The translations under genes were made by a program, and so were the position numbers. Below the pieces are notes generated by a model. It searched no databases. It was not told the origin of the DNA and was given only the letters and a program-made list of their open reading frames with translations. DNA of 64,000 nt from Cristatella mucedo (Eukaryota; Bryozoa; Phylactolaemata; Cristatellidae), in contig WPIO01000090.1 in the NCBI GenBank assembly GCA_009760855.2, forward strand, positions 1,039,001 to 1,103,000, written 5' to 3'. The first letter of the stretch is position 1, and each line of letters starts with the position of its first letter. Below are positions 1 through 10,811 of the stretch, piece by piece.

Positions 1-815
1 CGAATGCGTTCGTATAGCCCCCGCGACTAGCACTTTTGTGTTCGTGCGAGCGCTTGTTCGTGCACGGTCCCGGCGTAGAGACTTGGCACAGCGACGTTAG
101 GTGGTACGAGGTAGTAGAGGTATTATTAGGGCTACCCGTCTCCTAAGCGGAGGCGGAGGGAGGAATCGTTTCTATTTAGCCAAGCAGCCCTCGGTTGACC
201 TGCCTTCGTGTATTGCTAAAGCGGAATGCAGGAGTTAGATTCCGGTGTGTACCTGCCTTCGAGAGAGGTGAAAGCGCTATCCTAGCTCTATGGACAAGAG
301 CTGGGATCTAACGGCGAAGCGACCATAGAGGTAACAAGGGCTTCCGTAGAAGCCTCTTCGCGCCTAAACCGACGTCGCTAACCGCTTATGTACTTTGTTG
401 TTCGGACTCTCCGTCCTTTACGCGTGTCGCCCCTAGCATGGACGCCGGCGATCTAATTACGGGGAGGTAAGTTTTTATACACGACGCGCTTGTCTCGGCG
501 AGAGCTTTCGAGGTGTGTGGAGATAAAACTGAACAAGGCGCACAGCGACATCGTGCGCTTGTGAATAAAGTGAAGTGAATCGATACGCATGCGTGCATCT
601 CGGTTCAGGTCACACTGCGACCACATCCAGAGCAAACTGAGAAACCACGACCACATCCTGAGCAACGTTTAATTGGCTCGAGCCAGAAACACTGTGAGCG
701 AGGCTACCTGTTTAGTGCGCGTGGCGCAAGTAATCGAATTCGGCAGTTGGCTACGTCACTTGATTTGCGGCGGGAAATGTTATAAATCTCTCGAACGTAA
801 TAAAATAAATATTAG
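1..815. other. no recognisable gene
   Basis: GC-balanced sequence with short open frames on both strands. I see no domain, no convincing splice sites and no repeat shared with the rest of the window. It could hold downstream exons of the minus-strand TSP1 gene, because the second half of the TSP1 repeat must lie at lower coordinates, but I could not find the missing cysteines here. Confidence 0.4.
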
Positions 816-967
816 CTCATTTGGAAGACTCATTTTTAGAGCAGCAGAATAGCCTTAACGGCTATCACCGCCGCTTGCTTTGGGCGGCACACGATCTCCC
901 GTCTCTGGATTCGAACCCACGACCTAGGTCGCGACTAGCAAGCACCTGACCTCATCGGCTTAACACC
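816..967 (-). mobile_element. SINE-T2, tRNA-derived SINE
   Basis: Read on the minus strand, the 5' part looks like a tRNA promoter: an A-box-like stretch near 955-935 and a B box (GGTCGTGGGTTCGAATCC) near 920. The body that follows has the pattern GCGGCGGTGATAGCCGTTAAGG. The same head and body recur on the plus strand at 53110-53275, which defines a family. The 3' end lacks the LINE-A hairpin found in SINE-T1. It is not a functional tRNA gene because the acceptor arms do not pair. Confidence 0.65.
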
Positions 968-1095
968 TGAGTACCTGACCTCCTGACCTGTCGTGGTCCT
1001 CGACGTAGCCCCGGCACAGGCGGCGAGTCTGCAGCAGCAGCAGCCTTGCGCAGTGCGAGGCTGCTCCAGTCGGCCGACTCAAAGGCGTCGCTTAC

Positions 1096-1583
1096 CGTGG
1101 CACGCCTTGGTCTCGGCGCTGCCGCCGTTGCAGCCGCTCTTTTCCTTGCGCATGCAGACCCGACGACGAGCCACGTAGCCCTCCGCGCCGCAGCTCGCCG
1201 TGCAGAAGCTCCACTCGCCCCACTCGGACCAGACGTTCACGCGGCTGACGATCACGTGCTGCACATCCGCCGCCGCCGCTCCCAGCAGCCGCCGCCGCTC
1301 CGGCGGCGGCGGCGGCGCGGCGGCTCGCGCCTCCTGAGCCTCGCCGCTCTCGAGCGAATCGTCGTCGCGACTCGCCTCGGCGTCGGCGGAGGAGGCAGCG
1401 GCGGCGGCGGCGGCATCGTCGAGCTCCCTATCGCGTTCGCTCGTCGACGCGTCGAGAATTCGCGGCCGCACTATTTCTGCGGTGCCTGGAGAAGGGACTT
1501 CCACGTTGTACTCGCCTCCTGCAAGGTCGCCGACGTTGACGTGCACTTCCGGGCGGCTCTTTTTTAGATACGTCTCGGCGAAT
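1096..1583 (-). CDS. Exon: acidic linker plus N-terminal half of a thrombospondin type-1 repeat
   Basis: About 162 residues read on the minus strand. A hydrophilic start (FAETYLKKSRPEVHV) leads into a linker with the motif RILDAST, an Ala/Asp/Glu-rich low-complexity stretch and a poly-Pro run. The end is a clear TSP1 beginning: WSEWGEWSFC, then CG and RRRVC, then ETKAC. TSP1 repeats are secreted, disulfide-bonded adhesion modules. The repeat is cut by a donor (CACG then GTAAGC) at 1096/1095, so its last cysteines must lie in an exon at lower coordinates, probably outside the window. The acceptor is TTTATAG at 1584-1585. The first base completes a codon begun by the GA that ends the exon at 1935, giving Glu-Phe across the join. 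A reading from ATG 1723 without splicing would add a hydrophobic stretch; I prefer the spliced form because the phases match and the protein stays hydrophilic. Confidence 0.7.
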
Positions 1584-1934
1584 CTATAAATCGAAATAAA
1601 CCGGAAATGCAAAGTGAACAAAAGGAGCCCTGAAATCAAATAGGGTCGAATTGGTCGAATAAGGTCAAATTGGTCCCTCCGTTGCAAGATGCATATTTTT
1701 GCTGGGCGAGAAGTTGCCTGCATGCAGTTTGCACGGGAGAATCATTCGATCGCCTTACGGTCGTCCGAAGGGCCACAACGGGCCCTCGGAGGAGGAGGCA
1801 CTTTGTGCACACCCGCTGCCACGCGTTTTGCAGCGGGTGTGCGAAAAACGCGTGGCAGCGGCGGCGGCGGCGGCACGCACTGCCGCAGCGTCCACTTCGC
1901 GGGAGCGGCATCGAGTCTTCCTCATCGCGCGTAC

Positions 1935-2038
1935 TCAAACAGAGAATCGTAGAGCTTGTGCGCGTCCTCGCTGTCCTTGTTGTTTGACTTGGCCATGGCA
2001 AGCGACTTTTGAATGTCCGCCAGACTGCTTCGCAGCAT
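1935..2038 (-). CDS. Exon: helical segment upstream of the TSP1 exon
   Basis: The open frame from ATG 2038 (a second ATG at 1996) encodes MLRSSLADIQKSLAMAKS followed by a charged, probably helical stretch ending DSLFE. It ends at TTTGA then GTACGC, an unconventional but legal GT donor at 1934-1933. The phase matches the acceptor at 1583 exactly. A TSP1 protein must be secreted and no signal peptide is visible here, so this is more likely an internal exon than the true 5' end. A possible acceptor (CTGCTGCAG) lies just upstream at about 2058. Its SSL...AMAK core resembles the exon at 3486-3689. I do not recognise the protein family beyond the TSP1 repeat. Confidence 0.5.
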
Positions 2039-2170
2039 CGAGCTCCGAGACTTCACTCTCTCTGCAGCAGCAGGCGGCGGCGGCGTCGAAGAGCTGCAGC
2101 CATCTTATTTCTGCGTTGCAGTTTCGGCATTGCGCGCTACCGCTGCGTTATACGGGCTAATGCAATATTG

Positions 2171-2183
2171 CAAAGAGAGAGAT

Positions 2184-2244
<61 letters not shown>

Positions 2245-2299
2245 CAGAGACAGAGACAGAGACAGAGACAGAGACAGAGACAGAGACAGAGACAGAGAC

Positions 2300-2358
<59 letters not shown>
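2171..2358 (+). repeat. (GA)n / (GACA)n microsatellite
   Basis: About 190 bp of pure purine-rich repeat: GA dinucleotides, then about a dozen GAGACA hexamers, then GA again. Open frames through it encode Arg-Glu or Thr-Glu repeats and are not genes. Confidence 0.97.
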
Positions 2359-2359
<1 letters not shown>

Positions 2360-2639
2360 GGCTCATGAAGCGGCGGACTTCGAGCGCTCTCTTAACCAGC
2401 CAGTCGGCGACGTACGGAACCTGGCGCTGCTAATCAGTAAGAAAATGGTGCTTAGCGCGAGTCGAAATTCAAGACTTCATAGAAACTATAAAACATGTCT
2501 CTTAATTCGCCGCCATCCTAGGTCGTTGCATAAGCACATGCTTTATACTGTATACTATTGATTGCTATTTCGATTCATGTACTATATGAATAGAGTATAC
2601 AGCCACAATTGAGCAGCCTGTTCTTTTAACGAATAGCAC

Positions 2640-2712
2640 ACGCAACTAACACGTATGCACACACGCATGCCTGCACACACGCACACACACACACAAACAC
2701 ACACACAAACGC
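2640..2712 (+). repeat. (CA)n-rich microsatellite
   Basis: Imperfect ACAC runs interrupted by CACGCA and CAAA units. Confidence 0.9.
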
Positions 2713-3485
2713 TCGCCCATGCACATCAGCTCTTTTGCTGTTGGTGGCGGTGTGCAAGCTGTTAACAAGGCCATGATTACGTCGCAGATATTTTCAATCA
2801 TTCTTCAGGCACTGAACGCCCTTTCATGTTCTGCATAATCGGCAAAAAGCTGCAGAATTCTTACCAATGTTTGAGAATCAGAACTGTACACAAAGCGACA
2901 CGCGTCTCATTGCAATGGCAAGGCAGATGGGGCGAGTGCGTTCCGAGATCTGGCAAAGAGTGCTGCAGTCCGGTAGGGCTATTGTGTGAGAGGGCCGAAA
3001 CAGAACACATTCTGCAACATCTGGCCTTGCCTCTGACTCCTCGCGGGCACGTATCTCTCAGCATCGTTATTATGAAGTGCCAATTAAAAAATGACGTATG
3101 CGCATTGAAACTATATTTATCAGCAAGACAGTGGAGAGTCTCTCAGAATACAGCGAAGAGAAAAGCTGGAAACCTGGTATCCTCACTTTTACTTAGAACG
3201 CTTGATAAAGTTCTACCTAAGAGAGATTTATTCTGGATTAAAGTAGCATTCTTTGTACTTTATCGCTAGGAAAGTGGAAATATAGAAAAAGCACAATACA
3301 ATCTCAACAGCAAAATGGCTAGAGTAGTCGTTTTCTCTCGTTGATCGTTAGCGAATAGTTTGCGATCAATAAAAAGGCTACTTTGAATTGCTAGTTTAGT
3401 TTAGCCTTTACACGAGCACTCGGGCACTTGCTGAAAGCAGCAATACCATCTGCAGCTGGCGACCCGATGAGCCCACAACTGCAAA
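2713..3485. other. no supported gene
   Basis: One plus-strand frame (2826-3269) contains a short Cys-bearing stretch, but it has no recognisable domain or splice context. The rest is AT-rich spacer. Confidence 0.35.
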
Positions 3486-3689
3486 TCAGCAAAGGCTCGT
3501 GCCTGCTTCAGAGCTGATGATGTCGTGTTCTAAAGAAGTCTTCGAGGCATGCGGAACACCGTAGGCTACAATGACTGGTTGCCCGCCGGATCCCTTGGCC
3601 ATGGCGGCGCGCAGCTTGTCTAGGCTGCTGTCCACGACTGACTCAATTTGGCTAATGTCGTCGACTTGGCCGAATGGCTGTCGATCTTC
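3486..3689 (-). CDS. Candidate exon: coil-like, paralog of the 1935-2038 exon
   Basis: The minus strand is open for 67 codons between a good acceptor (GTCCTTTTAG, ending at 3690) and TGA at 3486-3488. It reads EDRQPFGQVDDISQIESVVD, then SSLDKLRAAMAKG, then a more neutral tail ending in Cys. The middle aligns with the 1935-2038 exon (SSLADIQKSLAMAKS against SSLDKLRAAMAKG), suggesting a duplicated copy of the same gene. It is either a last exon, or a coding exon that lost its donor, since no strong GT donor precedes the stop. I do not know its function. Confidence 0.45.
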   Translation of the reverse strand, partial: EDRQPFGQVDDISQIESVVDSSLDKLRAAMAKGSGGQPVIVAYGVPHASKTSLEHDIISSEAGTSLC

Positions 3690-3784
3690 CTAAAAGGACG
3701 CACGGCGGGATACTCGAATCGAATTGGCAGTTGGGTGGCTACAGCGTTTCCGTTTTTAACTGCAAATACATCGTATGCACTAAC

Positions 3785-3915
3785 AGGCTATTCAACCGAT
3801 TATTCAGCATATTCAAGTCGGAAAAATTGAAATCCTTTGGTGATCGGGCATTCAGGTTGGCTGCATCAAAAGTCTGAAATTCGCTTCCCGTCTTTTGGAA
3901 GTCGGGTGATCTCGC
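3785..3915 (+). mobile_element. LINE-A fragment (C-terminal coding end)
   Basis: The plus-strand frame gives LKSFGDRAFRLAASKV followed by NSLP after one stop. This is the conserved end of the LINE-A reverse transcriptase ORF seen at 47.2 kb and 60.1 kb. Strongly decayed. Confidence 0.7.
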
Positions 3916-4774
3916 TCTTTCAAAGGAGAAATCGAAATTGACTATTTATACAAGGTAAGCCACGTGAAAGTCATTTCATTACTTTCATCCTTTTATTTTT
4001 AGCTACAGAATTGCTTGTTCCCTTTAACATGCTTTGTGTCCCACTGTGCTCTGAGTGCTTGCGATTGCATAACTAAGACCATTTTAATCACCTGGGGTCT
4101 TACCAAGTATAGGTACCTGGTGCGTTCTTGCGAGCTTTTGCGTGTAACTCTAAGCATAGTGCCGGTCTGCCTGCACGTGCTTGGCTGGGTAAGTATCGTA
4201 CTAGGTATGCAATTACCCTTTACTTAGTGCTTCTCTTGGTGCAATTTTTAAGTGTCGGGAATTCTGTTTGTAGTGGAGTGTACAAAGCTACACTGTGCAC
4301 AAAAGTATTTTTCTCGAGTGTTGAGGAATATTTCCTAATTTATTTTGCCTCATAAATACACAGTACGGATTTGATTGCCTGTAGACTTTGCTTTTGTGGC
4401 TAGGACAGTAATTAACTTGAAATTACCCTATTCACGATGAGAAAGCTGACCAGCTTTCTCGTCGTGCGGTGGATCACATTTAGCCTAATAGAATGTAAGT
4501 TTTGATCAATCAAAGTTGAAACGCATTTACTCGGAGATCATTAAAAATGACCACTCAGAGTAGTTTAGAAATAAATATCCTAAAGTTGGGGCTCGAGTGC
4601 AAATTGTTTTCTACAAGAAGTCCACAAGCATGGTCCCCTACATGTTTTCACGGTACCCTTATTAAAAATGACGTTCAAAGTATTGTGTATCCTGATGAAA
4701 TTTCTCGCCTTGCTCGGCAGAGCAAGCCCCACGATCTTCTCGAATTGGTAAGGATAAGCAGCTGAAAATAACAT
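3916..4774. other. nothing recognised
   Basis: AT-leaning spacer without domain-bearing frames or repeats that I could match elsewhere in the window. Confidence 0.4.
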
Positions 4775-4862
4775 TAACAATAACAATACATTTGATATAG
4801 CGCCCTCACATCACTCGAGCTCTTTCTGGGCACCTCACATTTGCTGCACAGGAAGCACGTAT
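4775..4862 (-). mobile_element. LINE-A 3' tail remnant
   Basis: Plus-strand text AACAATAACAATACATTTGA, then a decayed GCGCCCTCA...TTTGCTGCACAGGAAGCACG. This is the antisense of the LINE-A tail, without the coding part. Confidence 0.6.
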
Positions 4863-6359
4863 CGAAGGGTTAGTGGTGGCATGCTCAATATACAGAGTTA
4901 TAATATGGACGAGTGATATTTTATATCCCATTTTTGCACTGTCCTTTATAATAGCCTAAACCGGTTTCTCTTAGTTTTCAGCCTCGCGATTGACTCAAAA
5001 GCCGTCAAACATCACATTAAAACTGTTACAGTCATCTTTTCAATTTTCTATTAAGTTCCATGGAGAAGAGAAGAAAACTGTTCGCATTCTGCGATCAACT
5101 TTATCTACGTATGTTTTGACGAAGTTGGCAGCCTTGACAATTGCCTTCAGAAACTGTGGAAAGACGACTTGAATTCTGCTGACTTATTTATTGAAGGCTG
5201 CGAAAATGCTAAAGGTGAGGGTGAAGGTTAACTCGACGTGCAGTGGTGGCATCAGCAACCTCCGAGGGTAACCCACCAGCGTCACCCGCTTGATAGTTCT
5301 CTGCCCTACGGTGTGCCTTACGGTGTCCCTGCTGCCCCATAGGCCAAGAGAACAGGAAAATGTCTTCAAAGAATCACGGAGGCTCATCAGGAATGACACA
5401 ACTTTAAAGTCACCAATAATCGTAAAGCCATAGTCACTATACTTCAAGGTACACTGCAGCATTTTGACACACATGTTTAGTCCACTCAGAGATGTATAAA
5501 GTGTGCCTTAAGGAGAGCCGTATATAAGTTTCCGTTACGAAGCAGCATGGCTTTGAAGCTCCTGGATGAACTATGAACGAATAGGTGCCGTTCGCTCGTA
5601 ATGCACGTGACTCCTTTAGCCTAGAGTAGACCGGCCGGTCACATTACTGCAGAAGCAGAGCAAATTTTACTGACTAGGTAGTTTGAAAAATTTTGGTGAC
5701 GCTTTCTCGAATCGGCTTCTTCCCCAATTGCAGCCTAAAACTCAACTCCTTGAACCTAGATGTCAGAAGAGCAGTACGGGACTCGTAAGACTATGTTCTT
5801 TTATAAGATCGCAGAAGTATTTCTGCTTAGATAAGCATGGCTCTATCACCACAGCTGAATCTGTGAAACTGTAATTTCGATCGATTTGCAGCAGCAGCAG
5901 CAACAGCAGCACCTTCTTCGCAGTCTCTCTGGCTGCTCCTCGCTAAAGATGGCTGGTCCTTCTCTGTAGGAGTGAGACAGGAGCTCGGGGCGTCGTGTCG
6001 CGTTAGAACAACTAATGAAGGAATATGTTGACATGTACACATTGATGAGAATTTTGCGGCTGCCAGTCCGACGTTTTGAAGGGCCAACTTAACTGCTTTC
6101 TCCTTTCTCCCTCCTCTTCCAGTCTCGCAGTGTCCTAAGGAGCGTGCAAATCAAAAATGGATATTTCAATGTATCCAGTAATGGCTATTCTCTCTTTAAT
6201 CCTGTAATACCATATACTATTGCATTTGTTCGGCAAGCATCGCTGCTACAGTTCTGCAGATACTATTAAGTAGTATTACTTCCGTTTAACCCTCTATAAT
6301 TCACGTTGTGGCACAGTTCGCACCCTATGTGCACGCCTGACGTCGGAAAAATTAATAAC
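4863..6359. other. nothing recognised
   Basis: Unique-looking spacer. A short CAG-trinucleotide run lies at about 5888-5912. No gene can be supported. Confidence 0.4.
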
Positions 6360-6835
6360 AGCAGAACCCTCATCAACTCCTCCACCAGGCCAAGCATCGC
6401 ACCGCCCGCTTTTCGGAATCCAGCGGTCTCCAAATACCTCGTATAAACCTCAAATCCTTTGGAGACCGTGCATTTAGCTCGTATGCTCCCAAAGCCTGGA
6501 ACTCACTCCTGACTTGCGTCACAACATCCCCTGACTGAACCACATTTAAAAAGAACTTATAAACACGCCTATTTAGGACTGCCTTTAGTGGGTCCCTGTG
6601 ATTCGTCCTTCATGTGCTTATGCGTGCTGACACTGAGCATGCTGTCACTAACCACATTTGCATGCTGACCCTGTGCATTTCACCCCTAACCATGTTATTC
6701 ATGTTGTTTATCAAGCAGGATATTACTCACAATTCAATCGCATTTCCCTTTTCAGAAAATGTAAAGCGCCTAGAATGAGATTGAGATCTCTGAGGGCGTT
6801 TTATCAAGTGCATTAATATTATTATCCTTATAACC
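6360..6835 (+). mobile_element. LINE-A, 5'-truncated 3' end
   Basis: Starts within the reverse transcriptase C-terminus (CACCAGGCCAAGCATCG, then a decayed form of PRTNLKSFGDRAF). It runs through the 3' UTR with its repeated GCATGCTG..CTAACCAC motifs and ends in the hairpin AAGCGCCTAGA...GAGGGCG plus an ATTATT tract. No intact ORF. Confidence 0.88.
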
Positions 6836-7742
6836 CAACAGTTCTGAAATACCATTGTCCTGACGTTTAGAAGCAAGCTTCGTAGCGGCGCGCTCGCTAT
6901 TTCTATTAATTTTAGGCATACTAGATTATGAAAGATTGTTTGCACCAATGGGCAGAAAATCAAAATATTTCACCACGTAAAGTTATTATTAAAAATCAAA
7001 TGTATGTCTTCATGGGAACGACAGCCATTATCGTTCTCGTTGCTGCATTTTATATTATAATTGGTTGTGGCTTAGACTTGAACTGGGTGGCGAGCGACGA
7101 GTTGTGTGCAGTGCATAGGGAATCTTGAAGTTTTGCTTCATACCAACTGGGTCGAACTCTACGGAAAACAGTCGCATACGATATATGCATACGATATCGC
7201 ATATGCAGTTGAGTCACACAAAAGCCAGAAACTCTAGCACGGTGCTGCTAGCGGCATAAACTAGAATTTCGACAAGTATTGAGAGCTACTACCACTTAAT
7301 CGGGTTAAGATCTCCGCATCATTTAAAAAAACAACAGCAGAATATAGTTGCTAATTATTCCAACTAGATAACTGTTGTTTTATCATCTTCACTTAAAAGA
7401 GAGAAAATATCATACGTTATGTCTTTTTTGAATTCCATGTGCTCCGAAGTTACTAAGTTTGGAAGGAGTTCAAGAATATGGTCACCGGCGGATGAACATT
7501 GATTGATACGCATGGGTCACTTATAAAAGATTAATCTAATAAACCTGACAACGAGTATCGCATAACCTTTACCGAGACTATTAATGCCCTGAAGCTCGAC
7601 TATAGAAGAGATTACTAAAGAAATTTGGTTGCTATTCACCCGACTCGAGCCTTGCTAATGATTAGAAGCTAGTTTGCCTTACTTACCACCTGCTACCTCA
7701 TAGCCCAGAGGGAAACCATTAGATACCCGTAAGTAGCACAAA
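6836..7742. other. nothing recognised
   Basis: AT-rich spacer. The 66-codon frame at 6928-7128 encodes one hydrophobic stretch, but it has no start context or relative that I know. Confidence 0.35.
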
Positions 7743-8065
7743 CTACCACCGTCCAGAGAATTCTAGTCCATTATAACCGATGCACGTCGATAGAAGCTTT
7801 CCAAGCAAATAACTGACGCTATAATCCAAATACAGAGCATACAATTTGAAGGGCACGCATCGTCCACAAACCGGAACGAGTGGGTTCCGTTCGACATCCT
7901 CGTTAGCTTCCTCGATTTTCGGCTTCCATGCAAGTTCAGGCTGTTTGTCTCCTGGCGTAGATGCATCTAATACCCGGTTGGTGTCCTTGACATTGACGTC
8001 TGCATTGCCCTCTCCGACTGGATACTCGTCTACGATCTTGCGCTCGGTAGTCATGTACCAGTCAC
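7743..8065 (-). pseudogene. Candidate exon: paralog of the TSP1-gene linker, without TSP1
   Basis: After an acceptor (GTGCTATAG, ending at 8066) the minus strand reads DWYMTTERKIVDEYPVGEGN, then a charged stretch with RVLDAST. The spacing EYxV - 13 residues - R(I/V)LDAST is identical to that in the 1096-1583 exon, so the two are very likely homologous. The frame then runs through KIEEANEDVERN and drifts into non-descript sequence ending at 7743. No TSP1 repeat follows and no strong donor is evident. This may be a truncated tandem copy, or a live exon whose donor I cannot place (roughly 7880-7930). The ATG at 8054 could also be a start. Confidence 0.45.
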
Positions 8066-9469
8066 CTATAGCACAGTAGTAGCTTCCATGTTGGCAAAGG
8101 TTTAGGTATTATTAGACCTCCAACCACAAGGCACAAAAAATTCTGTCTAGTGTATGGGACTTCATTATTATTCAAGAAATTATATATGTATTTTGCGCTG
8201 CTCTTTGCAGAGTATCCTGGAGAATTCAGTGTATAGCCTGAAGTTTCAATTTGTGATTAAGGACATTTTCATATAACATATGGTTCTTTTTTAAATTAAT
8301 GGGATTTATATGCTTGCAAAGCTCATCCATCCAAATTTAAATGCTTTGCTAGCACTAAAAACAATTGTATAACAACAACCTTGAACTGCACAGTATTAGG
8401 ATAGCTAAATATCTGCTTAGGCTCTTGACTTGTGCTTGGAAAAAAGTGAATCAGTGATTGGTAGTCAACCAGTTTTATTTCTTATTTGAGTGGGTGAGTT
8501 AATGAGTTTTTCCTAATTATATAATTCAAAGATACTTAAGTAATTTACATATGCGGCCACAATATGCATCTTTGATGAAAGTCAACTCTGACTCGTGCAT
8601 TGAATTATGCAATGGCCTCACTTTTGATCAATGCGTTATTCAGTTATAAAACATTTATATTTTGACTGCAAGTCCGAAAGTTAATCCACTAACTCAACTC
8701 GTAAATACAAGTCGCTGACGTTACACTTATGTTGCGCCGAATAGGATGTTACTAGAACTATTATGATGGTAGTATATCGAGTAGTATTTCGATAGGTATC
8801 ACGGGTGTCGTGTCAAAATGAAAACTTGGGAAGGCAATTTAATATTTTGCATCTGAAACGAATAAAGGGAATATTTTTTTTAATTAAAAATTCACTTGTA
8901 TATTTCGTTATGGAACAGCTATGACAAAGCTTTTGATAAGAGCGTAATCTAATTAATTATCTATCAGAGGTCGAGAGTGTTTCTTAATTAAACGAAGAAT
9001 AATCAGTTCCCTCACCAGGACAGTGGGTCACAGACGAATAATGGCGGCTGAGCCTCTGCACGGCCACTTGCCTGTGCGCTAGGTCTTTATTGTTCACATT
9101 GACTGTCGTGCACAAGCGACTTTGCATAGATGGCAGTCAGTCTTCCTACCTATATATATAATTAGTGAGGCGAGCCGTGAATAAGCCACTGGGTTCAGTA
9201 ATCACAAATCGCAGAAGTCGGTTAATTTGGTGATTAATGCAGTACCACCATGATAATATAGCGATTAGTACTGTTTCGTCAAATTATCGGGGGAGATTAT
9301 ATACGCGGTTGCAAATATAGCTTTGATAAGCGCCCTCACATTGAATATTTGACATGGAATTACGATTGAATTACGTCACATCCTTTGATTTTGCTTAACA
9401 TGCAAATTCAAAGTAGGTTTCTATTAAAAATCCTAAACTATATTACATCTGGTGATCGTATGCGGCTAC
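8066..9469. other. nothing recognised
   Basis: AT-rich spacer. A short decayed antisense LINE-A tail may lie at 9318-9350 (GATAAGCGCCCTCACATT). Confidence 0.4.
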
Positions 9470-9730
9470 ATGTATGCATCTTCGTCTGTAACTCCACAAA
9501 CCCGAGGGCTGAGTGGGCGTGACGCCGGAGAGGTTTCTGTAGGGCACTCAAAGCCTAACAGGCTCCGGTACGCATGCGGTAGCCAGCAGACTTCATTCCA
9601 ACGCAAAGAAGAGAGAGCGGAAGACGCATAGCTGAGTCGGGAGGGCAGTTAAGGTAGTGAGTAGCAAGGAAGTAGCAGCTCAGGATGGCTCGAAAGAGTT
9701 AGCCACAGTCGGCAGCAGGAGATCAATCAG
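9470..9730 (-). mobile_element. LINE-B 3' region fragment
   Basis: Contains, on the plus strand, ATCTTCGTCTGTAACTCC near its left edge and a GGTAGCCAGCAGACTTCAT block, then GTAGCAAGGAAGTAGCAGCT. These blocks recur in the same order at 15415-15605, and inverted at about 22.1-22.3 kb and 27.0-27.25 kb. All lie just downstream of LINE-B coding ends. Confidence 0.65.
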
Positions 9731-10349
9731 TCAGAAGACAATTAGCACGGAGTGGGCAAACGCTGTGAGAAAAATGCGGCGTTTTAGCTATATTTTAGAT
9801 GCCCTCTTGTCAACGGGTGTGCCTTATTCAGAGCTATTGGAGCATGCGAACTGTAGGCGTGATCTGCAAGCTATTCGCGGTTGGCTAGCGGCACAACTGA
9901 ACGGCTTAGTCTGACAAGCGGGTGGCAAGAAGCAACGAATCCCGCGAGAGGTAATTTTCTTTAGCTAGGCAGGACCGAGAGACTAGAGTTACCTGAGAGT
10001 GACAGTGCCCCTTCTAGTTTATTCTCAGCTCGATATGGAGCCAGTGCGGCTAGGGTGAGGAGTGATGGATTGTTGCAGTTACTACGCTACGAGCCAAGCT
10101 TCAGAGCGCAGCACCAGTGCGAACGTCATGTAGTATGACCATCAAGTAATGATTAACAGATGCCTAGACGGGAGATCATAAATGCATGACACTGAGTAGC
10201 CTGAACTTCACTGGCGTTACGCTTGACTTATTAACCGGTCAGATAACGAATGCTTTTATTGACGCGAGAATTTGCACCGACCTGAAGGGGCTTGTTGAAA
10301 TAATGCGAGTTGTGATGTTAACTTCTATTTACTAAAGTGCCTTGAAGTC
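9731..10349. other. nothing recognised
   Basis: The plus frame that ends at 9914 (containing WANAVRKMRRFSYILDALL) is hydrophilic to amphipathic, but it begins inside LINE-B debris and has no known relative. Confidence 0.3.
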
Positions 10350-10507
10350 GAGCTGGCTTGGTCCAGTGGTTAATGTGCTCGCCCCAACCATGGCCTGGCT
10401 GAGGTCGTGGGCTGGAGCCCTGAGGCGTATGTGAAGCGCCTGAATAGAGATTAAGTTCTCTTGGGGCGCTATACAAATAAATTATTATTAATTATTATTA
10501 TTATTAT
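10350..10507 (+). mobile_element. SINE-T1, tRNA-derived SINE with LINE-A-type tail
   Basis: tRNA-like head: A box TGGTCCAGTGGTTAA and B box GGTCGTGGGCTGGAGCC. A very short body is followed by GTGAAGCGCCTGAATAGAG, a TTCTCTTGGGGCGC half-hairpin and an ATTATT tail. The tail matches the 3' end of LINE-A, so LINE-A probably supplied the reverse transcriptase. Confidence 0.88.
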
Positions 10508-10639
10508 GAAGAGATTAAGTTCTCTAAGGGCGCTATACGAACGTAGCTGCAGTATTAGTAGTATTAGTAGTCTTATTTCTATTCCTTCCATTCCGTAACT
10601 CAACAATCCCTGAAAATAAGCTTTGGCTCCCAAGATAAT

Positions 10640-10748
10640 TGCCGAGCTGGCTTGGTCCAGCGGTTTAAGTGCTCGCCTCGACCAAGGTCAGGCCATATGA
10701 AGCGCCTGAATAGGGATTAAGGTCTCTTAGGGCATTATACAAATGAAT
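10640..10748 (+). mobile_element. SINE-T1, internally deleted
   Basis: Starts GAGCTGGCTTGGTCCAGCGG and has the same tail as the copy at 10350, but the segment holding the B box is missing between GGTCAGGCC and ATATGAAGCGCC. Confidence 0.82.
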
Positions 10749-10749
10749 T

Positions 10750-10768
10750 ATATAACATATATATATAT

Positions 10769-10808
<40 letters not shown>
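10750..10808 (+). repeat. (AT)n microsatellite
   Basis: Almost pure AT dinucleotides directly after the SINE-T1 tail, probably grown from it. Confidence 0.95.

Positions 10809-10811
<3 letters not shown>

Noticed and set aside
900-960. tRNA gene on the minus strand
   Set aside because: A good B box is present, but acceptor and anticodon stems do not pair, and the body that follows recurs at 53.2 kb; it is a SINE.
1046-1567. 173-codon plus-strand frame
   Set aside because: It lies opposite the TSP1 exon and is Arg/Ala-rich only because the complement is GC-rich.
1584-1723. Unspliced start at ATG 1723 for the TSP1 protein, giving a hydrophobic N-terminus
   Set aside because: Possible, but the stretch contains a good branch/pyrimidine/TAG acceptor and the spliced reading joins in phase to a hydrophilic upstream exon. 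Kept only as an alternative.
2013-2561. 182-codon plus-strand frame with Arg-Glu and Thr-Glu repeats
   Set aside because: Produced by the (GA)n/(GACA)n microsatellite and by the complement of the coil exon.
2826-3269. 147-codon plus frame with a Cys-containing stretch
   Set aside because: No domain recognised, no splice support, composition changes abruptly halfway.
9657-9914. 85-codon plus frame
   Set aside because: Starts with GTG inside LINE-B debris and has no relative elsewhere in the window.
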